Positions 1 to 9,800 of a DNA stretch of 59,169 nt are shown piece after piece. Origin of the DNA: Mesostigma viride (lineage: Eukaryota; Streptophyta; Mesostigmatophyceae; Mesostigmatales; Mesostigmataceae); assembly GCA_009746045.1 (NCBI GenBank), contig RPFO01001432.1, positions 1 to 59,169 of the forward strand, written 5' to 3'. The first letter of the stretch is position 1. Every line of letters starts with the position of its first letter. A program made the position numbers and the translations under genes. The notes beneath the pieces were generated by a model. It saw nothing but the letters and a program-made list of their open reading frames with translations, ran no database searches and had not been told where the DNA came from.

Positions 1-910
<910 letters not shown>

Positions 911-971
911 CCCCCCCCCTTTTACAAACACCATAATTCTGCCAACGTCACTCTTCCTGGACCGTGTGATA

Positions 972-1375
972 GTTACGCCCGCCGTCGTTTCTTGTCTTAC
1001 TGGAAGAGCACATGACCAACATTGGTTGTGCTAGTTACGCCCGCCGTCGTTTCTTTTGCCTTTTCGATGTCGAAATATATCTCGGGAAAGATGCACCCCC
1101 GTCAGTTAACTTGTCATCTTGTAAGCTCAATCTTTCCATGATAGTTACGCCCGCCGTCGTTTCTTTTGCATCTTCGATGTCGAAGTGTTTGTCGTGAAAG
1201 TTGCATCCCCGTCAGCTTCTTGTAAGATCAATGTTTCATGATAGTTACGCCCGCCGTCGTTTCTTTTTTATTTTCGATGTCGAAGAATATGTCGTGAAAG
1301 TTGCAGCGCGTTCGTGTCCATTGTGATCTTGTGATATCAAAGTTTCCCATGATAGTTACGCCCGCCGTCGTTTCT
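972..1375 (+). repeat. Tandem array of about 100-bp units, each starting with the 21-nt palindromic motif
   Basis: Five copies of the motif (GTTACGCC, CGCC, GTCGTTTCT) start at 972, 1034, 1144, 1244 and 1355. Between them lie related spacers of the form TTTTCGATGTCGAA, then CGTGAAAGTTGCA, CCCCGTCAG, CTTGTAAGATCAA and TTTCATGATA. Three units are about 100-111 bp and one is shortened to 62 bp. It is noncoding and precedes the first small ORF. The motif is the one found downstream in spacers and introns to 8600 and in the coding repeat at 10.5-10.8 kb. Confidence 0.85.
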
Positions 1376-1485
1376 GTTGCTTCTCGTTCGTTTAAAATAT
1401 CTAATGAAGTTTTTACCATCGTTCACCTAAAACAAATTACTTTAAATCTGCACCCGTTAAACCACACCCCCCTCGAAATGACTCC

Positions 1486-1725
1486 ATGGTTGCAGAACAA
1501 ATGTCAGAAGAAGAACAAAAAAAATGCTTCGGAAACCACAAGCGCAAAAGGAAAGCCGATGACAATTTAGAGACCCTCTCGGAGGATGTGCCGGAGTTGG
1601 TTTCTTCGGATGACGAGTTTGAATACTCAAAAACATCAGGGGGACAAGTTCTTGAGAAAGCATGGAAGGTGTTTGTGACAAACGCGTTTGTGGAATGGAT
1701 AAAAAAAAACTATTCCGAGGAATAG
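1486..1725 (+). CDS. Small hypothetical protein, basic then acidic
   Basis: I do not recognise this protein. The second in-frame ATG at 1501 gives MSEEEQKK, a nuclear-localisation-like KRKRKADD, an acidic stretch (SSDDEFEY) and an amphipathic C-terminus with WKVFV and EWIKKNY. An acceptor-like TTGCAG ends 5 nt before this ATG, as at the other starts in this block, so 1501 may be the true start rather than 1486. An AT-rich spacer with AATAAA-like strings follows the stop. Another small ORF at 2651 has the same layout (KRQRTD near the N-terminus, a later WKV), so the two may be distant paralogues. Coding status rests on composition and context only. Confidence 0.5.
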   Translation: MVAEQMSEEEQKKCFGNHKRKRKADDNLETLSEDVPELVSSDDEFEYSKTSGGQVLEKAWKVFVTNAFVEWIKKNYSEE

Positions 1726-1793
1726 TAACTTGTTATTATAAAATAATAAATTAATGTTTATGAATTTTTTTGTTCGTTTTTTCCCTGAAAAAG

Positions 1794-2549
1794 ATGGAGT
1801 CCGAGATCGTGAATGAAGTCTACGGAAGCGTCCTTCAAAACGTTTTCAAACAAGTTCGCTTTCTGTCGCGTGTCATATTCGAGGAAGTTCGAGTCGCGCA
1901 GGAGAGGACAGGCCGCCACTTGGCCGTTTTATTGGCGTTTGATTCGTTCAGCCAAATGGAGAGAATTATGTACGCCCAGCTAGCTGATATGAACTTCTGT
2001 ATTCAAGAGGGTTTTTTCAGACCACAGATGGATCTAAGAGTGCCCATAGACCCAAGGACGGAGTTCCGCCTTTTGGTGTCGTTCATTACAAAGGGGCCAA
2101 AGATAGAGTTGGGGGAAGAGGAAGGGGCTCAGCTTGGGTGCACCTACGGGCGCGCATTTTACCCGAATGTTACGCATTCTCTGCGCGTGAGGGCTGATGC
2201 ATGTGTAGGGGCAGTACCCCTCAACATGAACTTTTTCTTGCTCTCTGACCCGATCGTGAGGGATGGGGATCGCATGCGTAGTACGCGAAAGTGCTCCAAG
2301 GAGGGGTGTGGGTGCGAAACAGGACCTCATATCAAGTGGTGTAGAGGATGTAGGGATGCCAGATATTGCAGTGAGGAGTGCCAGCGTGCGGACTGGAGTA
2401 GGCATAAGGATAGATGCGAACGTCTGAGGCAAGCGAGGGAGGTGCTGGCAGGGGTGAAGTGGGGGGTTAACGTGACGACGATACTGGATAAAACTATGGG
2501 GTCTGATGTCGACTTCTCCTTCAACTTCCACGACGGCTCTGCCTCTTAG
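1794..2549 (+). CDS. MYND-type zinc-finger protein
   Basis: The ATG at 1794 follows a T-rich tract and AAAG directly. The product is about 251 residues. The N-terminal two thirds (MESEIVNEVYGSVLQNV...) match no family I know. A MYND finger lies near residues 175-215: the Cys/His series is CSKEGCGC, WCRGCRDARYCSEEC, then ADWSRHKDRC, which fits the family's C-X2-C / C-X2-C ... H-X3-C ligand pattern. MYND domains bind zinc and mediate protein-protein contacts, often in chromatin or signalling proteins. No SET domain is visible, so this is not a SMYD methyltransferase. It sits on the + strand among other lineage-specific ORFs. Confidence 0.8.
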   Translation: MESEIVNEVYGSVLQNVFKQVRFLSRVIFEEVRVAQERTGRHLAVLLAFDSFSQMERIMYAQLADMNFCIQEGFFRPQMDLRVPIDPRTEFRLLVSFITKGPKIELGEEEGAQLGCTYGRAFYPNVTHSLRVRADACVGAVPLNMNFFLLSDPIVRDGDRMRSTRKCSKEGCGCETGPHIKWCRGCRDARYCSEECQRADWSRHKDRCERLRQAREVLAGVKWGVNVTTILDKTMGSDVDFSFNFHDGSAS

Positions 2550-2650
2550 AAAAACTTGAAATGTAGAGTAATAACTTGTTTATATGATGTTATATTTAAT
2601 GTTTAATGTTTAATGTTTATAACGTATCATTTTCCTCCTACGCGCAGGAA

Positions 2651-2851
2651 ATGGTGGAGGTTAAGGAGAGTTTGGCCAAAAGGCAAAGGACCGACACACT
2701 TCGACATAATGGAAGGAGTCTTCCATTGTACATCAAAAAAATAGTCGAGGATTACTGGCTCGCTTCCGACTCGACTCCTCGTCCGAGTCCGGTGATACCG
2801 GACAGTGTCAAAGTCTGGAAGGTTTCAGCACATCAATCGCACATTGAATAG
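2651..2851 (+). CDS. Small hypothetical protein (66 aa)
   Basis: The ATG at 2651 lies 3 nt after an acceptor-like CGCGCAG at 2641-2647. The product begins MVEVKESLAKRQRTDTL, has a short hydrophobic middle (LPLYIKKIVEDYWLA), a proline-rich linker and ends WKVSAHQSHIE. No known domain is visible. KRQRT could be a nuclear-localisation signal. A copy of the 21-nt palindrome follows the stop codon by 33 nt. It may be a distant relative of the ORF at 1501. Confidence 0.45.
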   Translation: MVEVKESLAKRQRTDTLRHNGRSLPLYIKKIVEDYWLASDSTPRPSPVIPDSVKVWKVSAHQSHIE

Positions 2852-2884
2852 ATAATGTTTTATCGCCATATTGCTGTTCGACAA

Positions 2885-2905
2885 GTTGCGCCTTGGGGCG
2901 TTTCT
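2885..2905 (+). repeat. 21-nt palindromic motif (CGCC/GGCG arms)
   Basis: Sequence GTTGCGCC, TTGG, GGCGTTTCT. The 4-bp arms CGCC and GGCG pair perfectly around a 4-nt loop. It lies in the spacer between the stop at 2851 and the acceptor at 3015. Confidence 0.75.
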
Positions 2906-3015
2906 TTGCGCCAAATTTAAACCTTCGTATTAATAAACAAGTACAATAAAAAAATTTCAAAACGTTTTTTGAATTTTATTTTCCGGGGCCGGTATGTTAT
3001 CGTAACTTGTCGCAG

Positions 3016-3882
3016 ATGTCCGGTTCGACGGAAGATTCGTCCGATTCGTCTAGTCACCTCCTGATGGAGGATTGGCAACGACTTCAACAACACCAAGCGG
3101 TTGCCACTGTCATTCAGAGTGTTGCTCGCTCAATAGGGGCGCCGCGCAAGTGTGATGTGTCCACTTGCAAGAAAACCGCTCTCGGATTTGACTTGTATTG
3201 CCGAAAGCACGAAGAACATTCTCGTCACATCGAAAATGCCCTCAGTCGCGGACTTGGAATGGCGGGCGCCCTCGGACCTGGATTGGCGGGGGGGGCCCTG
3301 CGACTTCGCCTGGACATGACTGTCGGAGAGGTCGTGGGTGTAAATTTTGATTTCACCAGGGGAGACGAGTACTTCCTTGAAGATTGGATAGTCAAAGACT
3401 CCGCGACAGGTGCGGACTTGGCAAAGGGAGGCTACGTTGCCGGCGCCCAAGAAAATGGTTGGAGTAGCTTGAGATGCTTTTTGATGACGACACCTTTTGC
3501 CGACTCGCGTGACACGGATGTAAGCGAACTTTATCGGCGTATGTGTTTTGCACTCGCCGACATTCCGCTGATAACTCAACGAGAGTTCGATTTTCGCGTG
3601 GAAACAAAAGCCAAAGCGATTGTATCCGGCGTGAAGGCGATTGTGGAGGAGGAGCAGGATTCTCTGTGTGCAGAGTATTTGGAGAGAGTGGCCCCGATGA
3701 AGACGAGGAGGTCCGAAATCTATCCTGACACCGGCAACAAGGAGGCAAAGTTGGTGGCCGCCAAAGAAGAGATGTTCGCTCGTGTCGATGAAATGGCGGC
3801 GAAAGAGGTTCCGAGAGTTCGCTCGATCGGTTGTTGCAAAACCTGCAGAGAGTGGAACGAGTCGCGGGACAGTCTATATTGA
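3016..3882 (+). CDS. Cys/His-motif protein, paralogue 1 (CX4CX10CX2H)
   Basis: The ATG at 3016 directly follows a 3' splice-site-like TTGTCGCAG. The product is 288 residues. The N-terminus is Ser/Asp-rich. Near residues 50-70 is a Cys/His series with spacing C-X4-C-X10-C-X2-H (CDVSTC, LYCRKH), a likely zinc site. A Gly-rich stretch follows, then a mixed region and a charged helical C-terminus ending in GCCKTCREW. The next gene (4163) has exactly the same ligand spacing, including a KK after the second Cys, and a related upstream sequence (GGCCGGTATGTT ... CGCAG). The pair therefore looks like an old tandem duplication. The family and function are unknown to me; the motif only suggests zinc binding. 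Confidence 0.65.
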   Translation: MSGSTEDSSDSSSHLLMEDWQRLQQHQAVATVIQSVARSIGAPRKCDVSTCKKTALGFDLYCRKHEEHSRHIENALSRGLGMAGALGPGLAGGALRLRLDMTVGEVVGVNFDFTRGDEYFLEDWIVKDSATGADLAKGGYVAGAQENGWSSLRCFLMTTPFADSRDTDVSELYRRMCFALADIPLITQREFDFRVETKAKAIVSGVKAIVEEEQDSLCAEYLERVAPMKTRRSEIYPDTGNKEAKLVAAKEEMFARVDEMAAKEVPRVRSIGCCKTCREWNESRDSLY

Positions 3883-3887
3883 TATGA

Positions 3888-3908
3888 GTTGCGCCCGCCG
3901 GCGTTTCT
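3888..3908 (+). repeat. 21-nt palindromic motif
   Basis: GTTGCGCC, CGCC, GGCGTTTCT, starting 5 nt after the stop codon at 3882. The arms CGCC/GGCG pair perfectly. Confidence 0.75.
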
Positions 3909-4027
3909 CTGGTCTTGAATGCCCCCCCTCTACATACACATTATATTGTCTGGACATTCGTATGTAGTGACAATCGTAGTCGATGTGATTGCCATTCGTT
4001 TGTACGTAGAAAGTGGTTGTTGAGGAA

Positions 4028-4048
4028 GTTGCGCCCCAGGGCGTTTCT
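4028..4048 (+). repeat. 21-nt palindromic motif
   Basis: GTTGCGCC, CCAG, GGCGTTTCT. This is the second copy in the spacer 3883-4162. The arms pair perfectly but the loop differs from the neighbouring copies. Confidence 0.75.
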
Positions 4049-4162
4049 TTGTTGCATTTTCTTCAAATTTTAGCTCGCATAAATAGATGAAGATGACTTA
4101 ATAAATGCCAGTTTTTTTTAATAATATAAACTACTCGCGGCCGGTATGTTCTGGTTTCGCAG

Positions 4163-4897
4163 ATGTCCAGTCTGACGGTCGACATAAGGGGACGTCCATA
4201 TCAGGACGCTGTTTTCCGGATTTTTGAGAAGGATCCCGAAAAGAAGTGCCGGGATAGGAAATGTAAAAAGCTGTCAATTACCGACATGGGTCTGTGTGGG
4301 GAACACATCGTAGCTTTTGGAAAGGACATGATTTCCCGTCATTTGCAACAATACGTTGACAACAATTGTGTGGGAGGGGCGCAGATGGACGTCCTTCTTG
4401 AGGATGGAGTGGACGGAGCCAAAAGGGCTGTAATTCGGCTGTCGGAAATGGATGATGACAAAGAGGACGTGAACATTCGCCTTAAGAGGCACGACGATAA
4501 CACGGCCGATTGTGTGTTTGGGTCTCGAGGAGTGGCGGATGAGAGGCAGGTCTTCCATGATGCCGCGGAGAAGGTGGTGGAATGGATGATGGGTTGGTCA
4601 AATCTTGACGTTCGCATATTCAACCGTCTGACGTCTGATTTCCTTCTCCGGGGAAGTTTCAAGATGGTTGACCGTGCAAGGCAGTCCAGGAACCAGGTAT
4701 CCGTTTCCATGGCCAGTCCGATCGCACGCATGATTGAGGGGGGCCCTCTTCCGCGCAACCTTGCCTCGAGATTTCGAAAATACCGTGAAGGGCTCGACCG
4801 AAAATCAGCAGCGATTTCCCATTCGCGAACCACTTATGGGTCGACGGAGGTGGTAACGGAATTTTTTTGCATTTCCTTGCCAATTGATTCTTTATGA
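4163..4897 (+). CDS. Cys/His-motif protein, paralogue 2 (CX4CX10CX2H)
   Basis: The ATG at 4163 directly follows GGTTTCGCAG, an acceptor-like sequence. The product is 244 residues. Near residues 29-48 is C-X4-C-X10-C-X2-H (CRDRKC, GLCGEH), identical in spacing to the protein at 3016. The rest is acidic/basic and mostly helical in appearance, with no domain I recognise. It ends with a Ser/Thr-rich tail and a short hydrophobic stretch (FFCISLPIDSL). Upstream the two genes share GGCCGGTATGTT and a CGCAG/ATG junction. Zinc binding is inferred from the Cys/His spacing only. Confidence 0.65.
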   Translation: MSSLTVDIRGRPYQDAVFRIFEKDPEKKCRDRKCKKLSITDMGLCGEHIVAFGKDMISRHLQQYVDNNCVGGAQMDVLLEDGVDGAKRAVIRLSEMDDDKEDVNIRLKRHDDNTADCVFGSRGVADERQVFHDAAEKVVEWMMGWSNLDVRIFNRLTSDFLLRGSFKMVDRARQSRNQVSVSMASPIARMIEGGPLPRNLASRFRKYREGLDRKSAAISHSRTTYGSTEVVTEFFCISLPIDSL

Positions 4898-4937
4898 GGG
4901 ACATAGAGTTGTTTGTATAGAGAGTGAATTGACGAAA

Positions 4938-4958
4938 GTTGCGACGGCGGTCGCATCT
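4938..4958 (+). repeat. 21-nt palindromic motif, compensatory-change copy
   Basis: GTTGCGAC, GGCG, GTCGCATCT. The arms are CGAC and GTCG, still perfectly complementary although both changed relative to CGCC/GGCG. The outer bases also pair, giving GCGAC/GTCGC. Confidence 0.75.
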
Positions 4959-5050
4959 TTTAGTGCGTCGTTCTCTTGTTATGAATCTCTGTTCATTCTG
5001 AATTATAACGTTGTTTGTACCTTGACATAATGATGCATTTTTTGTATTGA

Positions 5051-5071
5051 GTTGCGACGTGGGGCGCATCT
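5051..5071 (+). repeat. 21-nt palindromic motif
   Basis: GTTGCGAC, GTGG, GGCGCATCT. It lies 48 nt before the acceptor that precedes the ATG at 5120. Confidence 0.65.
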
Positions 5072-5119
5072 TCCTGCTGACTCGTATGTTTTTTCCAATT
5101 TTTTTGTTTTGTGTTGCAG

Positions 5120-6810
5120 ATGGAAAAGGGCGGCCCTACATCGCAGGTGGTCGGCGACTCTCCCCCTAGGGGGGAAGGGTCAGAAGGGCAACCAGTTCAG
5201 GCCCAAGGCGCCTCCCCACAACAGCCTCCTCACAAGCGTGCAAGGGAGGGCACGCCGCCCCCAATGGTGGAATCTGGTGTCAGCTTTGCCGCGGTCACTG
5301 GGAAGGATGAGTACCACGGTGGTCTTGAGATGGTGGACGATCCGGTTAAGCGGATTCAGATTGAGCGGTTTGAGCGACTCGCGAATGGCACTCGTGAACA
5401 GCAATTCGCGCTGTACCAAGACATCCTTAATGACAAACCTGAAGTCGCCAAGGTGCCTTATACCTCCAAGCGCACATTCATGCCTCGTTTCGAAACCCTG
5501 CTCCAGCAGGAGCTAAGGTTGCGTCGGTTGGCTCAGAATGCGCCAGAGACAGTAGCCGCCGCGCCCTCCCATGCCGCGCCTGCCGCAGTAGCCCAAAAGA
5601 GGGGGGAGAGTGTGCACGAGTCGGCCGCAGTGCCCTCAACCGCAAGGGATCCCCCCGCGACTTCCAAGCCGGTCGCGACGGGCGATATGCCCCCGCCGCG
5701 GCAGAGGGGAAGGGGGAAGGGGGTCGATGGAGGGGAAGTCCTCGATGTTTTCGATATGACGCTGGGCAATTTGGAAGGTGGCGGGCCGATCTTCGTAAGT
5801 CTCCGCCCATTAAATTGATGTCGTGAAATACAATACGCATTTTTTTGCAATATTCGCCAGACATGTCATTTCCGACAACTAAGCGGATTTTTACTTTCCG
5901 TTGAAATGTTCGCAGGGCCGGCAAGAGGATGTTGGTGCAAGAGAAGCCCGCTCAATGGCGGGAAGCACCCAGGTACATGAGTGCGTCAGATTCCTCTCCG
6001 GTTTACTTGTATTGAAAAGGTTTGCGTGCGTATATCCTTGTTTATTTTTGTAGTAATTTTTTTCTTGTGAATGGACAATCGCGTTTGCTATTTTTACAGG
6101 GAAGTCCGTTCGAGCAGCAAGAGGGCGGTGACAGGAGGGGAAGTGGATCTTACGGTGGTTCCACTGCAGAGGGGGGAAGGGTAAGTTACCGTTGACTTAC
6201 AAATTGAAAGTTTAGGTTCGTCCTCAATTGACAGAGTTACGACGGCCGGCGTTTCTCTACACTTTTCTTACATTAAAAATCTTCCGTTGATAATGTTCTT
6301 GCAGGAAGCCGGTCGTCAGGGTGGGGCAAATCTCCAGGGAGAGGGGGCTATCGCTGTCGGTGAGCCTGTGTCAGAGGGCGCGGGTGGAAGCGACGGCGAT
6401 ACTGCGAAAATGACACGCTTTAAGGAGCAAGCGGATGCTTATCAACTGAAGAAGTTGGCAAAGTGGGTTGTGGCCGAGGTGAGAACGGAAACAGCCCCAC
6501 CTGAGGTACGGAACCAGATGATGACTCTCCATCAAGTCGCTGAGTTGATCGTGAAGAATGCGTGCGCGCCCGATGGCGCCACACAGCCTGAGGAGATCCC
6601 GAGCGCCAAGGCCTTGATAAAGTGGATGCAGGAGAACCTGTTCGAGGGCAAAGGAAGGAGAGGAAGTGTAAACTGAAGACGGTGACGATGGCGGACGCCA
6701 AGACTCTGATCAAGATGTTGAAGGAACACGATGCCCGCCGGGACAAGTCTCCGAAGATCGCGAAGGGGTCGAAGAAAGCGGCTGAAGCAGCAGCGGTTGA
6801 GGGGAATGAG
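5120..6810 (+). other. Exons 1-4 of the large gene
   Basis: The ATG at 5120 abuts TGTTGCAG. Exon 1 is 225 codons: a disordered Pro/Gly-rich N-terminus (MEKGGPTSQVV...), a short charged helical block (RIQIERFERLANGTREQQF), then an Ala/Pro-rich linker. Exons 2 (19 codons) and 3 (27 codons) are short, low-complexity and Gly/Glu/Ser-rich. Exon 4 (from 6305) is helical (KMTRFKEQADAYQLKKLAK). It stops at 6676 unless a frame change near 6660 is allowed, after which a Lys/Glu/Ala-rich frame runs to the donor at 6811. The exact phase-0 match of the first four junctions supports splicing. Confidence 0.6.
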
Positions 6811-9800
6811 GTAAGTCTACCTCTGTTGTGAGGGGGGCTTTGTTCTTGAGGTCCAGGTTTCATGTAGGTTGCGACGGCCGGCGTTTCTCAAGTGTGACAC
6901 TTACTTCCTTTTGACTAACACTTACTTCCTTTCCTGATTTCGCATCGTTGAGGGAAATGAGCCAAGTGTACCTCTGTTGTGAGGGGGGCTCTGATCTTGA
7001 GGTTTAGGTTTCATCTAGGTTGCGACGGCCGGCGTTTCTCAAGTGTGACATTTACTTTATTCCTTTCGGTTATGCTTTCCTGATTTTTTCATATCATTGT
7101 TAAGGGGAACGAGGTAAGTATACCTCTGTTGTGAGGGGGGCTTTGATGTTGAGGTTCAGGTTTCATGTAGGTTGCGACGGCCGGCGTTTCTCAATCGGCA
7201 TTTACTTTATTCCTTTTGGTTATGCTTTCCTGATTTTTTCGCATCACGCAGTACGTGCAGGCCGAGAGGGCGACCCACGCGGCCATCCTGTACTCAATCA
7301 GCCTCGACCAGCACGCGCGCCGCGAGAACATGAAAATAGATAGTACGTGGACTGCTGCCGTCGACGAACACCAGAAGGGACTCTCCGAAGCACTTGCGAC
7401 CTACAAGGGGAAGGCGCTGAAGGGAAAGGGGAAAGGAAAGGAGGTGGAGGTTGCGGATGCTCCCGTGTCTCTGCTTGAGAAATGGGAGAAGTCCCCGGTG
7501 TCGCAGGATGATGATGACATCCTGGATGTGAACGATGAGATCGCGAAGGGCAAACGGTTGCGGAAGCAGCTTGCCGTTCAGCCTCGGGACCTCGATGAGA
7601 TGTCCAAAGCCTTGGTGCATCGAAATCGGGTGTGGACAAGGAACCTGTTCGTGGGGCCTCAGAAGCTCCTCGCACGAGACTTGCATCTGTCTAGAGCCGA
7701 GCAGAACGCCACCATTTTTGCAAACTCGGAGTCCGACTACGGCCACGACAAGCTGGTGATTCCTGTGTGGCGGTACTCGTTCCAGTTTTTGGCTGACCGG
7801 TGCCCCAACACTTTTCATGACTGGATGAAAAAGGAACACCCAGCGTCAGCTCGCGCAACTCTTCGGGGAGATGGGGGGGCACGGACAATGAAGGCTGGCT
7901 ACGCTCGCGCAATGACTGACAAAGAGATTGATATCTACCTGCGAACGAGCTCGGCCAAGGGAATGGCCGAAGCTGCTTCCACCGCGGTTCTGACAGGACC
8001 GGCCGATATTCTGGACTCACTTAAGCCCGTGGACGTGAGAAAGGCCGCGCTTTTGGACAGTTTGTGCAAGTCCGCCTGGGAGATGGCTCCACTCGAGAAG
8101 AAGCCACCGTTGCCGCCAGCCATTTGCGGCTTTCTCGTGCTGGACGGGAACCACTTTACCACACTCATCAAATCGGTGAAATTCGAACTGGTCACCCCAA
8201 TATGACGGTGGACCAAAGATCTGTGTGGTACCAGGCAATGCTGAATGGTTTCATGAAGGCGGAAAAGCTCAGGGTCGTTGCGCGGGGAGGGAAGGAGCAG
8301 GAGGTCACGAAGACCGTGGCCGCGGCGAAGCTGGAGGAGTGGGCAACTGATTGGACGAATTTCGGGGGGTGGACGTGCAGATGCTCAAGGGTGAGACCAT
8401 CCTGCCGACCTGGTGGCAGATCCGTGAACAGAAGGTAAGCCAGGTTGCGACCGCCGGCGTTTCTATAAGTGGTTTTCTTGTGTTAATTTCAGTATGCCAT
8501 TAGTTCGGTCAAGATGCGACCGCCGGCGTTTCTATAAGGGGTTTTCATGTTCCACCTTAGCATGCCATATTTTGGTCAAGATGCGACCGCCGGCGTTTCT
8601 GTCAGTCGTATTCTTGTTCTCAGTTGAGTTGTGCTTATTTGGGAGGACTGTCGATGTGTCTCTGCGCGTTGTTGCCCTACGGGGATGCAGGTTACCGAAC
8701 AAGTCGGCAAGATGATCGAAGTTGTCAGGCAGCTCGGGAACGCCATGAACGCCGAGGACACAGCCCAAGCCAAGGCAACGTGGGGCTCAGCGCTGGGGGA
8801 TGTGCACCGGGCCTACCAGGCATATGGACCCGTCAAGAGAGGGAAGGGCGTGTCTCTCCCAACTCCTCTGTACGGCAAGATCTGGGCGATTGTGAAGCCC
8901 TTTTGGCAGAAAGGAGAGCAAGCCAAGGCCGAAGGGGACGGCGCAGGCGACAAGGCAGGAGGGGCTGAAGAGACGGACAAGTGGGGGCCGGACCAGAAGA
9001 ACTTCATGCAGCGCTGGCTGTTCTGGTGTGAGGACCCTTTGAAGCCCGCTGTCGACGGCAAGCCGGCGATCGCACAGGATATCGCGGCTCGGCAAGACTT
9101 CCTTGACACGCGCCCTAAAGACAAGGCGCACGAACTGTCCATTTTCACCGCGCATCGGGAACTTGCGAGTTTCCAGTACTTCGACAGCCTGATCCAAGCG
9201 CCGATCATGTCCTGTGAGGCCCCTCCCAGCAACCTGATAAAAATAATGGAAGTCGCCAAGAATTTGATAGAGGCGGCAAAGCAATTCGCCCACATCAAGT
9301 TCCTGGAGAACCCCGAGCTGATGGCCGTCAAACAACTAAACGGGACTTTCGACCCCGTATTGGTGAGGGAGCACGTGTTTGGCGTGAAGCTGAAGGGCAC
9401 CTTCGCCACGGACCTCGACAAGTTCATCGCCGACTGCCGCCTGACCAGAGACTTTTGGCGGGTGGTCGTCACGGCCACGAGGGCGATCATTCTCACGCTG
9501 AGGGACCTTCCGCCGGCTAAAAGGAAAGTGGTCGACCAGAAGGACTGGAAGTTCCCGAGAGGGCTGCTCGCTTCCCACCCCCGTCATTTGTATGACGATT
9601 TGGGGTGAAGACCAAACATCTGCTGGGTGTGCCAGTGGAGGCGGCGGCGGAGGTCGAGAAGGAGGTCGAGGAGGCGTCGGAGGAGGGGACTGCCAAGGCC
9701 AAGAAGGGGTGGCGGGACAGGCTGGAAGCCTTCAGCTATTGGGACGGGGTGAAGATGGGACCCGACTGGATCGCATACAGGACAATGACATGGAAGGAAA

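Noticed and set aside
972-1375. CRISPR-like array (repeat plus spacers)
   Set aside because: The spacers are related to each other, the sequence is eukaryotic and there are no cas genes; it is a tandem repeat.
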